Positions 1-7,769 of a stretch of 49,671 nt of DNA are shown here, in pieces. The notes under the pieces were generated by a model. It was given only the letters and a program-made list of their open reading frames with translations, had not been told where the DNA came from and made no database searches. The first letter of the stretch is position 1; each line of letters begins with the position of its first letter. The stretch covers positions 1-49,671 of the forward strand of contig NZ_LZLJ01000034.1 of assembly GCF_001668625.1 (NCBI RefSeq), in the 5' to 3' direction. Made by a program: the position numbers and the translations under genes. Origin of the DNA: Mycobacterium sp. 1274756.6 (GTDB lineage: Bacteria; Actinomycetota; Actinomycetes; Mycobacteriales; Mycobacteriaceae).

Positions 1-314
1 CCGCCGCCCTCACCGCTGGAGACCGCGGTGCCGTCGGGCAGGGTGGCCGCGGTGTGGTTGGCGTTCCAGCCGATGACCAAGGCGTTGGGCGCCGTGCCGT
101 ACTGGAAACCGCGCTCGAGCAACGCGGCCTCCTCGTTCGCGGTGTGGAACCGGTCGCCGAAGGCCGGGCGGCCGGCGGCGGTGTTGGCCACCCAGGACAC
201 CAGACCCGAGCAGTCGGTGCCAGCCGGGCTGTCACCACCGGGCACGTAAGGGGTGCCCGCCACCTGATTGATCAGCGACATAATCGAAGCGAGGACAAAC
301 ACAGCGCGAGACAT
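1..314 (-). CDS. NlpC/P60-like peptidoglycan hydrolase, 3' part beyond window
   Basis: The reading frame enters from the left edge, so only the N-terminal ~104 residues are visible and the stop lies outside. After a short hydrophobic N-terminus comes a Gly/Pro-rich segment and the motif GTDCSGLVSW, which is the catalytic-cysteine block of NlpC/P60-type cysteine peptidases and of related mycobacterial and mycobacteriophage tail/lysin modules. About 60 residues later GWNANHTA supplies a plausible catalytic histidine. The family usually cleaves peptidoglycan stem peptides, or acts as a small secreted or tail-associated hydrolase. I chose the ATG at 314 because it gives a short hydrophobic leader; an in-frame ATG at 281 is the alternative. 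The true length and any further domains cannot be seen. Confidence 0.6.
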   Translation of the reverse strand, partial: MSRAVFVLASIMSLINQVAGTPYVPGGDSPAGTDCSGLVSWVANTAAGRPAFGDRFHTANEEAALLERGFQYGTAPNALVIGWNANHTAATLPDGTAVSSGEGG

Positions 315-564
315 TAACAATCAGAATTTGCCGTTCACCAATTACTGTGGTGGCACTCACATTGAACGGATAAAATGCTCTGGACTACATCTGCAGCCAT
401 TCGTATTGTCGAAAAATTGTCGTAACCGCAGGTAGAGCGCTGTTTTTTGACGTTTCCTTGAATTTGTCTGCCTGTCCCACTCCGGGCGCCGGAATTACCG
501 GGCGATAACAACGGCGTCGCGTCGCGGCCTCATCGGAAACACTGTCAGCTATGCCCGTCCGGCG
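315..564. other. AT-richer intergenic region
   Basis: No convincing gene is present. The stretch from about 315 to 480 is clearly richer in A and T than its surroundings, with runs such as AAAAATTG and TTTTTTGACG. It presumably carries the promoter of the minus-strand hydrolase gene ending at the left edge. I could not pick one -10/-35 pair with confidence. Confidence 0.5.
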
Positions 565-1110
565 TCAACGGCGCGCCAATAGCCAGGCTTCGCCGTCGCC
601 CTCGCCGGCCGCGATCGGGTGCAGCGCGGAGAAGGCGGCGGCCAGCTCACCGCGAACGGCGCGATGCCGCCCCGGCCGCCCGCCGACTTCACTGAGCACT
701 GCGACCGCCAGCAGGCCACCGGGTTCCAGGCGTTCGATGATCTGCGCATCCAGCCGGCGGTCCCGAAACCGGTGACACACCACCACCGACACCGCCGGCC
801 CGGGCGGCAGGCCGGCGTCGAGGTCCACGACGTCGAAATAGCAGGCGTCCTCGACGCCACTGGCCGCGGCGAGCGCTCGAGCCTGATCGATGGCCACCGG
901 CGAGACGTCCAAGCCCCAGACCTTCAGCCCTCGGCGCGCCAGCCACACCGCGGCCGTCCCCGCTCCGCAGGCCAGATCCAGCGCTCGTCCGGTGGTCGGA
1001 AACACCTCGGCATGGGCGGCGAACACCCGCGGCGGCCCCGCCTCGACAGGCGACGGCGCGGGCCGGGCGGCGTATTTCTCGTCCCAGCGGAGCCGGTCGT
1101 GCTGACTCAT
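565..1110 (-). CDS. small class I SAM-dependent methyltransferase
   Basis: 181 residues from the ATG at 1110. The glycine-rich SAM-binding motif I (ALDLACGAGTAAVWLA) lies around residues 43-58 and is followed by GLDVSPVAIDQA, the acidic end of strand beta2 that binds the SAM ribose. The C-terminal LEPGGLLAVAVL segment matches the usual beta5 region. This is the methyltransferase type 11/25 fold found in many small TehB-like or thiopurine-methyltransferase-like proteins; the substrate cannot be read from sequence. The frame is open further upstream, but that extension overlaps the UPF0060 gene and is not protein-like. It lies 11 bases downstream of that gene on the same strand, so the two are probably cotranscribed. 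Confidence 0.8.
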   Translation of the reverse strand: MSQHDRLRWDEKYAARPAPSPVEAGPPRVFAAHAEVFPTTGRALDLACGAGTAAVWLARRGLKVWGLDVSPVAIDQARALAAASGVEDACYFDVVDLDAGLPPGPAVSVVVCHRFRDRRLDAQIIERLEPGGLLAVAVLSEVGGRPGRHRAVRGELAAAFSALHPIAAGEGDGEAWLLARR

Positions 1111-1121
1111 CGTCGCCGCCG

Positions 1122-1457
1122 TCACCGCGGGCGCGGCGCGTACATGATGACGCCCACACCGAGCAGACAGATGAGCGCGCCCGCCACGTCCCAGCGGTCC
1201 GGCCGGAATCCGTCCAGGGCCATCCCCCAGGCCAGCGACCCCGCGACGAACACACCGCCATAGGCCGCCAGAATCCTGCCGAAATGCGCATCGGGCTGCA
1301 TCGTGGCGACGAAACCGTAGGCGCCCAACGCGATCACGCCCAGACCGATCCAGAGCCACCCGCGGTGTTCACGGACGCCCTGCCAGACCAGCCAGGCACC
1401 GCCGATCTCGAACAGAGCGGCCACCGCGAACAGGGCCACCGATTTCGCCACCAGCAT
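1122..1457 (-). CDS. UPF0060 (YnfA-like) small membrane protein
   Basis: 111 residues from the ATG at 1457. It has four predicted transmembrane helices and family features: the N-terminal helix ends [13 protein letters not shown], and [19 protein letters not shown] lies in the third segment. The size agrees with M. tuberculosis Rv2639c and E. coli YnfA. The fold resembles small multidrug resistance proteins, but a transport function is not established for most members. A longer in-frame start at 1511 would add 18 hydrophilic residues before the first helix and is less likely. The gene is divergent from the nuclease gene at 1563 and upstream of the methyltransferase. Confidence 0.88.
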   Translation of the reverse strand: MLVAKSVALFAVAALFEIGGAWLVWQGVREHRGWLWIGLGVIALGAYGFVATMQPDAHFGRILAAYGGVFVAGSLAWGMALDGFRPDRWDVAGALICLLGVGVIMYAPRPR

Positions 1458-1562
1458 CGGCCCATTGTCGCAAGCCGCCGCCACCCGGTCCGCCGGGCGA
1501 TGCGAGGACACCGAAATGTCGGCGAACGCCGATAAACTCCCCCACTACGAGAAAGGCTCGCC

Positions 1563-3233
1563 ATGACGACGCTGACCTTGGGCAGTTACCCGGCCAAAAA
1601 GTGTGCTCGCCGCACGCACAACGAGCATGTGCCCGGCGACGCCGTCGTCCTCGACGTGTCGGCGGACATTCTCGCGCTGCGTGAACGGGGCCGAGCCTTC
1701 GAAGCCGAGATCGTCGAGGAGATCCGGCGCTGCCACGGCGCCTCCCCCGATGTCGTGATCCTCGATGACGCGTCGCCGGACGCCGCCGTCGAGGCGATGG
1801 ACCGGGGGGTGGCGGTAATCGTCGGGGCGCGTCTACCGGACGTCAACGCCCGCTCCGGCGCCCCCGATGTCCTCGTCCGGCACGACGGTGGCTACCTGCC
1901 GGTCGACATCAAGAACCACCAGACGATCACTGCCTCCAGCCGCGGAAAAGCGGCCTCCCAACCCGGTGTGGAGGTCTCGTCATTGACCGAACCCGCTCGG
2001 CGTCTCCGGTACTCCGGGTACACCAACCGAGCCAACTCCTGGCGCGATGATGTGATGCAGCTGGCCCACTACACCCGGATGCTGCAGGATTTGGGCTGGC
2101 ACGCCGGTCCGGTCGCAGCCGGCATCATCGGCACCTCCGATCTGGCTGCGCTGATCGGGTCCGGCCTCGGAATCACCTGGTACGACCTGGATGCCGAGGA
2201 GATCGAGACCTACTCGTCCTCCAGTCCGGCCCGACGGCGGAAGCGGTCACCGCTGCAGCGCTACGACCACGAGTTCGCATTTCGACAGCGAGTCGCGGCG
2301 GCCGCACGCAGCGGCGGCGAACTCGCCCGCCCGTATCGGATCGCCGAATGCGCAACCTGTGAGTGGTTCGACCACTGTGCACAGGTCGTCGGGGCTGAGG
2401 ACGCCTCGTTCGCGACCGAGACCGGCCATCTCACCGTGCGTCAGTGGCAGTACCTCTACACCCGATACGGCGACGGAGGCCGGTTGAGTGTCGAACAGTT
2501 GGCGCGGGTCGACCCGGGCGGCATCGCCGAGGAATTCGTCGAGCAGTCGGTGAGCACCCGCAGCCCGCTGGACCGGTTGTCGGCGACGATCCGTCGCGCG
2601 GACATGCGGGCCCGTGGGGTGGACATCGAGGAGCTGGACGGGTCGACGCCCGAGGTCCCCGCCGCGGACATCGAGATCGATTTCGACATCGAGTGGGACA
2701 CCGAGGACCGGATCTACCAGTGGGGGTTGCGGATCCGCGAAGGCCAGGATGAGACGACGGCGCGCTACGAGCCGATCGTGTCGTTCGAACCGCTCGACGA
2801 GGACGCCGAGGCGGTGTTGGCCGATCGATTCGCACGCCGCATCGCGGCGCTGCGCACCGAAGCCGACCGCCGCGGCAAATCCGTGCGCGTCTTTCACTGG
2901 TCGCATCCGGAGATCAGCCGAACCGGGCGGTTCCCAGCCGTGCGCTCAGCCCTCGACGGCATCACCGAGGACTTGTACGGCTGGTTCAACACCCACTATT
3001 TCTGCCGAACATCCTCCTCCCTCAAGAAGGTGGCAGGACTCTTCGGCTTCCAATGGGATGTCGACGACGCAGGCGGTTTGGCCTCGATGCATTGGATCGA
3101 CGTGGCGCGCGCCGGTGGAGCCGACGCCGAAGCGGCCCGGCAATGGTGTCTGCGCTACAACCGCTGCGACGTCGCCGCGCAGGCGGTGATCCGCGACGCG
3201 CTGCGTGGCCGGAGGTTCGCGGTGCGTTCCTGA
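1563..3233 (+). CDS. TM0106-type RecB/Cas4-like nuclease fused to an RNase H-like domain
   Basis: 556 residues. The N-terminal half looks like a PD-(D/E)XK nuclease of the Cas4/AddB type: Asp102 in APDV, then Asp115 and Lys117 in PVDIKNH form the metal-binding core. Four cysteines suit an iron-sulphur staple: Cys14 near the N-terminus and Cys263, Cys266 and Cys272 in a C-x2-C-x5-C cluster. The C-terminal ~190 residues start with DFDIEWD (Asp373, Asp375, Glu377) and end near YNRCDVAA, as in the predicted RNase H-like exonuclease domain (RNase_H_2, YprB-like). The family is called TM0106 RecB-like putative nuclease; its cellular role is not settled, and DNA repair or end processing is an inference. 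A GAAAGG ribosome site precedes the ATG. It converges with sseB and is not next to any CRISPR array. Confidence 0.82.
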   Translation: MTTLTLGSYPAKKCARRTHNEHVPGDAVVLDVSADILALRERGRAFEAEIVEEIRRCHGASPDVVILDDASPDAAVEAMDRGVAVIVGARLPDVNARSGAPDVLVRHDGGYLPVDIKNHQTITASSRGKAASQPGVEVSSLTEPARRLRYSGYTNRANSWRDDVMQLAHYTRMLQDLGWHAGPVAAGIIGTSDLAALIGSGLGITWYDLDAEEIETYSSSSPARRRKRSPLQRYDHEFAFRQRVAAAARSGGELARPYRIAECATCEWFDHCAQVVGAEDASFATETGHLTVRQWQYLYTRYGDGGRLSVEQLARVDPGGIAEEFVEQSVSTRSPLDRLSATIRRADMRARGVDIEELDGSTPEVPAADIEIDFDIEWDTEDRIYQWGLRIREGQDETTARYEPIVSFEPLDEDAEAVLADRFARRIAALRTEADRRGKSVRVFHWSHPEISRTGRFPAVRSALDGITEDLYGWFNTHYFCRTSSSLKKVAGLFGFQWDVDDAGGLASMHWIDVARAGGADAEAARQWCLRYNRCDVAAQAVIRDALRGRRFAVRS

Positions 3234-3261
3234 CCGGCGCGTAACCGGCGGGCCCGCTCGG

Positions 3262-4116
3262 CTATTCGTCGCCGCGGGCCACCGGTCGGCCCGGCTCGGA
3301 GCTCCATTGCGACCAGGAACCGGGAAACAGCGCCGCGTGGCGGCCCAGGGCGGCGATCGCCGCGATCGGCACGGTCGCGCTGACTCCCGAACCGCAGTAG
3401 ACGCCGACTTGGCCGTGGCGGTTGATGTCGCGGTCGGCGAGCAAGGCGTTGAGGGAGTCCTCGTCGAGGAAGGTGCCGTCCTCGGCCAGCACCGCCGCGA
3501 ACGGCAGGTTCTTGGCGCCGGGGATGTGTCCGGCGACCGCATCGGCCGGTTCGTTGTCACCGCGATAACGCTCGGCCGGCCGGGCGTCCAGTAGCGTCAT
3601 CACCCCGTCGGCGGCCTGCTGGGCGGTCACGGTGAGTCGATCGCCGGCGTAGAGGTCGTCTTGGGACACCGTCACATCGCCCGGCTTGGGGTGTACCGCA
3701 CCGGTGTCGATCCGGCCGCCGGCGGCACGCCACGCGTCCAGCCCGCCATCGAGGATCCGCACGTCGGTCAGCCCGGCCGCGGTCAACACCCACCACGCGC
3801 GGCCCGAGCCGACCCGGTTCCAGTCGTCGTAGACCACGACCGGCACGCCCTGCCGGACGCCCCAGCGGCGGGCGGCCTCTTGCAGGTCGCCGCCCCGCGG
3901 GAGTGGGTGGCGTCCGCGCCCGGCCAACTCGGCGTCGCTGAGGTCGTCCTCCAACGACACGTATACCGCGCCCGGGATGTGGCCCTCCGCGTGGGCCGCG
4001 GAGCCGTCGGGCTGGTCCAACCGCCATCGCACGTCGAGGATCGTGACCGGCGCGTCGGCGTCGAGCAATTCGGCCAACTCCGTCGCGCTGATGAGCACGT
4101 CTTCGCGTCCGGGCAT
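3262..4116 (-). CDS. sseB: thiosulfate/3-mercaptopyruvate sulfurtransferase (tandem rhodanese)
   Basis: 284 residues with two rhodanese domains, an inactive N-terminal one (about 10-140) and a catalytic one (about 160-275). The active-site loop is CGSGVSA with the persulfide-forming cysteine at residue 241. This loop type is characteristic of 3-mercaptopyruvate sulfurtransferases; classical thiosulfate rhodaneses have a more basic loop. The enzyme transfers sulfane sulphur to cyanide or thiol acceptors in the cytosol. The start at 4116 gives the same length as M. tuberculosis SseB (Rv2291), and an upstream in-frame ATG at 4143 is less likely. The gene converges with the nuclease gene. Confidence 0.88.
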   Translation of the reverse strand: MPGREDVLISATELAELLDADAPVTILDVRWRLDQPDGSAAHAEGHIPGAVYVSLEDDLSDAELAGRGRHPLPRGGDLQEAARRWGVRQGVPVVVYDDWNRVGSGRAWWVLTAAGLTDVRILDGGLDAWRAAGGRIDTGAVHPKPGDVTVSQDDLYAGDRLTVTAQQAADGVMTLLDARPAERYRGDNEPADAVAGHIPGAKNLPFAAVLAEDGTFLDEDSLNALLADRDINRHGQVGVYCGSGVSATVPIAAIAALGRHAALFPGSWSQWSSEPGRPVARGDE

Positions 4117-4224
4117 CGGGCCTCCTCGGTCTCGGCAGCGCACCGTCGCTGCACCGGTTGCGAGCCTACCGAGGGCGTCGGGGGGACTCCGGCGACGCCG
4201 GGCCGCCGGGTGCGGTGAGTGACC

Positions 4225-4464
4225 TCACTGTTTGGGCTCGTACCACTTCAGCTCGATCTCGACCTCGTACTCGATGCTGCTGCCCTTGTCTTCGCGTTCG
4301 ATCTCGAACTCGCGCTCGAGCTGATCGGGCACGCTGAGACTGCCTCCGGTGCCATAGGTGATGGTGCCGCCGGCGTCCAGCTCGTCGGCGAGGCGCCGCA
4401 GTTCGGCGGCGACATCGGCGCGGGTGAGCAGACGTTCTTCCTTGTGGATCTTCTCTTCAGCCAT
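4225..4464 (-). CDS. amphi-Trp domain protein
   Basis: 79 residues and highly charged. The C-terminus, EIELKWYEP, is typical of the small amphi-Trp domain family (TIGR04354 style), which is named for an amphipathic strand ending in a conserved tryptophan. The N-terminal part (ERLLTRADVAAELRRLADEL) is a predicted helix, and the middle has a Gly-rich turn. The domain occurs across bacteria and archaea, alone or fused, with no defined biochemical role. It stands alone between sseB and tetR on the same strand, with about 108 bases to sseB and 70 to tetR. Confidence 0.8.
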   Translation of the reverse strand: MAEEKIHKEERLLTRADVAAELRRLADELDAGGTITYGTGGSLSVPDQLEREFEIEREDKGSSIEYEVEIELKWYEPKQ

Positions 4465-4534
4465 AACCCAATCTAACCGATGGCCTCGACGGGATGACCG
4501 AAGCTGCTGGTAGAAGCCGGATTTCGGTTTTCGG

Positions 4535-5167
4535 CTACCCCCGGGTAGCGCCGCGGACGACCGCTAGGCACAGCTCGGTGCAGTGCGCCGCCAACTCGGT
4601 GGCGCTCTCCCGGGGGTTCTCCAGCCATGCCGTGATCAGCTGGTTGGTGCCGCCGACGATGAACATCGCGTTACGGCGCAACAAGGCCGGATCCGGCGCG
4701 TCACCGGTGAGCACATCCGGCGCTCGCGCCACGATCACGTCGGTGACGATCGTCAGGATCCGGGCGCGATGCTCCGCCAGCCCGGCGACACCGCCGACAT
4801 CACCGGCGGCGATGCGGTGGATGTGCGGGTCGGCCTCGATGAGATTGAGCAGAGCGGTCAGCGCGGACCGCAGCTTGTCCGCCACGGTGCCCGGCTCGGC
4901 GAGCCCGGCGGTGGTCATCGCCTCGAGCATCTGGTCGCGCACTTCGTCGGCAACCGCGAACAGCAACGCGGCCCGGTCGGCGAACTGCTCGTAGAAGTAC
5001 CGCGGGATGAGCCCGGCCGCGTTGCAGACGCCCCGGACGGTCACGTCGTTGATCCCCGACTCGCCCCAGATCGTGCGCGCCGCGGACACCAGTTTGGCGC
5101 GCCGCTCGGCGAGGCGGTCGGCGGCGCTGACCCCGCCGTAGTGGCGAACCACCCCAACCCGCTTCAT
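4535..5167 (-). CDS. TetR family transcriptional regulator
   Basis: 210 residues. The N-terminal helix-turn-helix (about 25-70) reads LVSAARTIWGESG, then VTVRGVCNAAGL and RYFYEQFADRAALL, the standard TetR DNA-binding block. The rest is a helical ligand-binding domain whose ligand cannot be inferred. It is divergent from the MpaB-like oxygenase, with only 77 bases between the two starts, so local regulation of the oxygenase and of itself is the natural inference. The start is not certain: the first dozen residues (MKRVGVVRHYGG) are unusual, and an in-frame GTG 12 codons downstream would give a shorter protein. Confidence 0.88.
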   Translation of the reverse strand: MKRVGVVRHYGGVSAADRLAERRAKLVSAARTIWGESGINDVTVRGVCNAAGLIPRYFYEQFADRAALLFAVADEVRDQMLEAMTTAGLAEPGTVADKLRSALTALLNLIEADPHIHRIAAGDVGGVAGLAEHRARILTIVTDVIVARAPDVLTGDAPDPALLRRNAMFIVGGTNQLITAWLENPRESATELAAHCTELCLAVVRGATRG

Positions 5168-5196
5168 TGACAGCCCCCGGCCAGGCTGCCTAAGTT
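5167..5196 (+). promoter_or_regulatory. predicted promoter of the MpaB-like gene
   Basis: A perfect TTGACA hexamer (5167-5172) and TAAGTT (5191-5196, matching TAnnnT) are separated by 18 bases on the plus strand, giving an expected start near 5203 and a leader of about 40 bases. The TTGACA overlaps the start codon of the divergent tetR gene. I did not find a convincing palindromic TetR operator in the gap. Confidence 0.5.
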
Positions 5197-5244
5197 CTGA
5201 TCACGCACGTGTTCCAAAATAGCTCGCGCCGACCAAGGGGACCG

Positions 5245-6462
5245 ATGAACCCGCCATTTCCCAGCCGTCATCCCGATCGGCCGCGCCCGGTACCGGCCCC
5301 GGTGCGCGCGTTCGCGCTGCTGTCGGGCATCGGCAAGCCGACTCCGACGCAATGGGAGCGACTCGGTGCGCGGTTGACCGTCGGCGACGAGCCGATGGAC
5401 GACCTGGTCGAGTGGATGTCGGCGACCGGCAGCAAGCAGGTGCGGCCGCTGTTCGATCGAGCCTTGAGCGACGGCATCGCCAGCGTGCCCGAGGCACCGG
5501 AGCCGCTGCGGGAATTCTTCGCCCACATCGAATCCACCCCGTCCTGGGTCGACCCCGACCTGCTGCGGCGCGGCCAACGGGCCCTGCGCCGCGGCGGCGC
5601 GGACGGCATGTACATCGCCCGGGACGTGTCGTTCCTGGGTGGTTACCAGTTCGCCAGCTTCAACCAGACCCTGCTGCGCACCGGCGTGCTGGAGAAGGGC
5701 TCCAACAAGCGGTTCGCCGAGACCATGCAGTGGGCGATGGACGTGATGGTCGAAGACGGACTGTTGCCCGGCGGGGTCGGCTACCAGGCCACCGTGCGCG
5801 TGCGGCTCATCCATTCGTTTGTGCGCCGTCATGTCGCGGCGATGCCCGACTGGCGCAACGAGGTGTGGGGTCTGCCGATCAACCAGACCGATATGGCCGC
5901 CACCATGGTGGGGGCGCTGATCGCCCCGGTGGTGGGCATGCTCGGGATGGGCATCATCACCTCCCGCGCCGACCTGGCTGCCGTGGCGCATCTGACCCGC
6001 TACGTCGGGTGGCTGATGGGCATCGAAGAGGAATGGCTGCCCCGCAGTTTCCGCGACAGCATCCGCATCCTCTTTCACACGCTGACCGCGCTCTCCACCC
6101 CCGACGAAACCTCCAGGCAACTCGCCGTTCCCATGGCCGAAGACCCGCTGGAATGGCATTACGGCATCTTTTCCGGCCTGCGTCGCAGGCTCGCCAAGGC
6201 ACAGCACCTCTCGATCACCAGCGGCTTCCTCGGCCCCAACACCATGCGCGATCTCGGGCTGCCGGCGTTTGTGCCGCCGTGGTACCAGCTGGTGCGTCTC
6301 CCGCTCAACCTCGCCCGCAGCGCCGACGCGTTGCTGCTTCCCGGTGGCATGGATCGGGCGGTGGCGCGTGGTCGCCGTGAACACGACGCGCTGATGCGCA
6401 CCATGATGGGCGATGACCAGGTCGCCATCGGCGCGTCCGCAACGCACGGCAAGGTCGCGTAG
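5245..6462 (+). CDS. oxygenase MpaB family protein (DUF2236)
   Basis: 405 residues from the ATG at 5245, which has AAGGGGA at a good distance; an in-frame ATG at 5209 lacks such a site. The protein is mainly helical with no obvious signal peptide. The block RLIHSFVRRHV (His190 and His196) matches the conserved Arg/His region of the DUF2236 family, which includes fungal MpaB and the rubber oxygenase Lcp, a b-type haem protein. Members are predicted or shown to be haem-dependent oxygenases acting on hydrophobic substrates; the substrate here is unknown. The divergent TetR gene is the likely regulator. Confidence 0.8.
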   Translation: MNPPFPSRHPDRPRPVPAPVRAFALLSGIGKPTPTQWERLGARLTVGDEPMDDLVEWMSATGSKQVRPLFDRALSDGIASVPEAPEPLREFFAHIESTPSWVDPDLLRRGQRALRRGGADGMYIARDVSFLGGYQFASFNQTLLRTGVLEKGSNKRFAETMQWAMDVMVEDGLLPGGVGYQATVRVRLIHSFVRRHVAAMPDWRNEVWGLPINQTDMAATMVGALIAPVVGMLGMGIITSRADLAAVAHLTRYVGWLMGIEEEWLPRSFRDSIRILFHTLTALSTPDETSRQLAVPMAEDPLEWHYGIFSGLRRRLAKAQHLSITSGFLGPNTMRDLGLPAFVPPWYQLVRLPLNLARSADALLLPGGMDRAVARGRREHDALMRTMMGDDQVAIGASATHGKVA

Positions 6463-6473
6463 GAACCGCGGCG

Positions 6474-6752
6474 TCAACGCCGGGGCGGACAGCTTCCGTG
6501 CGGTCCCCGGGCGACACATCGGCTCAATTCGCCGGTCTGGTCATAGATACACCACAGGAAGAATTCGTCGTTGATCTTGTTGATGCCGCCGTCGGCTTTG
6601 GCGGTGGCCGTTCCGTCGTCGATGACGACGGTCTCGTCTTGCACTGTCGCCTGATAACCGGCCCCGGTCAGCCGCTCGCAGGCCTCCTGGGCCGTCTCGG
6701 CTCCGGCGATGGCGGCCACATACCCGTCGATATCCACGTCGACCTCCTGCAT
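6474..6752 (-). CDS. hypothetical small protein
   Basis: 92 residues from the ATG at 6752 and not recognised. It is acidic in the first half (EVDVDIDGYV, then DETVVIDDGTATAKADGG) and ends in a Cys-containing Arg/Pro-rich tail with two further cysteines. No signal peptide or membrane segment is visible. An AGGAGG sequence lies inside the first codons, five bases before an in-frame GTG at 6737, so the real start may be that GTG (87 residues). The gene converges with the oxygenase gene (11-base gap) and is divergent from the Ddn-like gene. Confidence 0.55.
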   Translation of the reverse strand: MQEVDVDIDGYVAAIAGAETAQEACERLTGAGYQATVQDETVVIDDGTATAKADGGINKINDEFFLWCIYDQTGELSRCVARGPHGSCPPRR

Positions 6753-6871
6753 CCCTAACGGTCACGTCAATCACCGCAACGCGTTTCAGCGCGGATAACG
6801 TCCCGCTTTCGCCGGCTTTCACGCTGCGCTGCCGCACTTTTCACCACGGCTCGGCGGCCGGCTGGGGCGAC

Positions 6872-6877
6872 TACGAT
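6872..6877 (+). promoter_or_regulatory. -10 element of a probable leaderless transcript
   Basis: TACGAT (TAnnnT) sits exactly seven bases before the ATG at 6885, and there is no ribosome-binding site between. Transcription would start at or next to the A of the start codon, the arrangement of the common leaderless mycobacterial mRNAs. Confidence 0.55.
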
Positions 6878-6884
6878 CGGTGCC

Positions 6885-7355
6885 ATGCTGCCCAAGACCC
6901 GGCCCGCGCTTTTCACTGCGCTGGGCCCGCGTCTGATGCGGTGGTATTCCCGAACCAACGTGGCCTTGTATCGCGCCACCGGCGGCCGGGTGGGCGGTCA
7001 CGAACTGGGCAAACCGGTGTGTTTGTTGACCACGACCGGACGCAAGACCGGGTTGGCGCGCACCAACGCGCTGGTCTATCTGGCCGACGGGGACCGCGTG
7101 CTGTTGGTGCCCGCACAGGGCGGGCTGCCGACCCACCCGATGTGGCTGCTCAACCTGCGCGCTGATCCGCGGGTACAGGTGCAGATCGGCCCGGAAGTCC
7201 GCGCGATGCGGGCGCGGGAGGCCGACGACGCCGAGCGCGCCGAGCTGTGGCCGCGGGTGACCGCACTGAATCCCCGGTGGGCGAGGTTCCAATCGTGGAC
7301 CGACCGGGTCATCCCGGTGGTGATCTGTGAGCCGGTGCCGACGGCGCGGGAGTGA
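6885..7355 (+). CDS. deazaflavin (F420)-dependent nitroreductase-family protein, Ddn-like
   Basis: 156 residues, typical of the family. The core CLLTTTGRKTGLARTNALVY is the signature of F420-dependent Ddn/Rv3547-like split-barrel proteins, in which the TTGRKTG segment contacts the deazaflavin phosphate. GGLPTHPMWLLNLRADP follows and is also diagnostic. These proteins use reduced F420 to reduce quinones, nitroimidazoles or other lipophilic acceptors; the physiological substrate is unknown here. The protein is translated from a probable leaderless mRNA. Confidence 0.87.
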   Translation: MLPKTRPALFTALGPRLMRWYSRTNVALYRATGGRVGGHELGKPVCLLTTTGRKTGLARTNALVYLADGDRVLLVPAQGGLPTHPMWLLNLRADPRVQVQIGPEVRAMRAREADDAERAELWPRVTALNPRWARFQSWTDRVIPVVICEPVPTARE

Positions 7356-7507
7356 GCGTCCGGGTCACCCGGGCCTACATCCTCCCCGGCGCCCACGCGC
7401 GTTGACGGCCGTTCGTCGCGTTCGGCGAGGAGCCAAATCGGTTGTGGCAGGATCAGGCTGCCGGCCACGTCGAACGGACCGGCGCGGGCTCCGGAGGTGT
7501 GCCTCAA

Positions 7508-7708
7508 TTGAGTGCCAACGACAAGCGCGTCCTGCGTCAACTCGCCTTGATCATGGGCACGGTCCTGCTCTTGATTCTCGCCGCGGTCGGTGGGTTGGAC
7601 TCCACTGTGTGGCTGGTGTTCGTCCTGGTCGCTCTGGCCGCGCAGATCACCTTGCTGGGCCAGGCGGTGTTGAGCGGCCGCAAGCCCGACGATCGCCGCA
7701 GAGGTTGA
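7508..7708 (+). CDS. small two-helix membrane protein
   Basis: 66 residues if translated from the TTG at 7508, which is preceded by GGAGG with a 10-base spacer. The open frame extends up to an ATG at 7442, but that part is not membrane-like, and an in-frame GTG at 7499 sits too close to the GGAGG. Two hydrophobic segments (about residues 8-26 and 31-52) are separated by a short GGLDST loop, with a basic tail (GRKPDDRRRG). This is a common type of conserved actinobacterial membrane protein with no known function. The next gene follows 61 bases later on the same strand. Confidence 0.55.
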   Translation: MSANDKRVLRQLALIMGTVLLLILAAVGGLDSTVWLVFVLVALAAQITLLGQAVLSGRKPDDRRRG

Positions 7709-7769
7709 CCACGAACGCAGTCCCCGCCGCACCTCGCATTGTCCTGCGTCGGCGCGGCAGACTGACCGG

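Noticed and set aside
1563..3233. CRISPR-associated Cas4
   Set aside because: No CRISPR array or cas genes near; the RNase H-like C-terminal domain is that of the TM0106 family.
5164..6519. 451-residue minus-strand open frame
   Set aside because: Antisense to the MpaB-like gene, whose domain features are clear.
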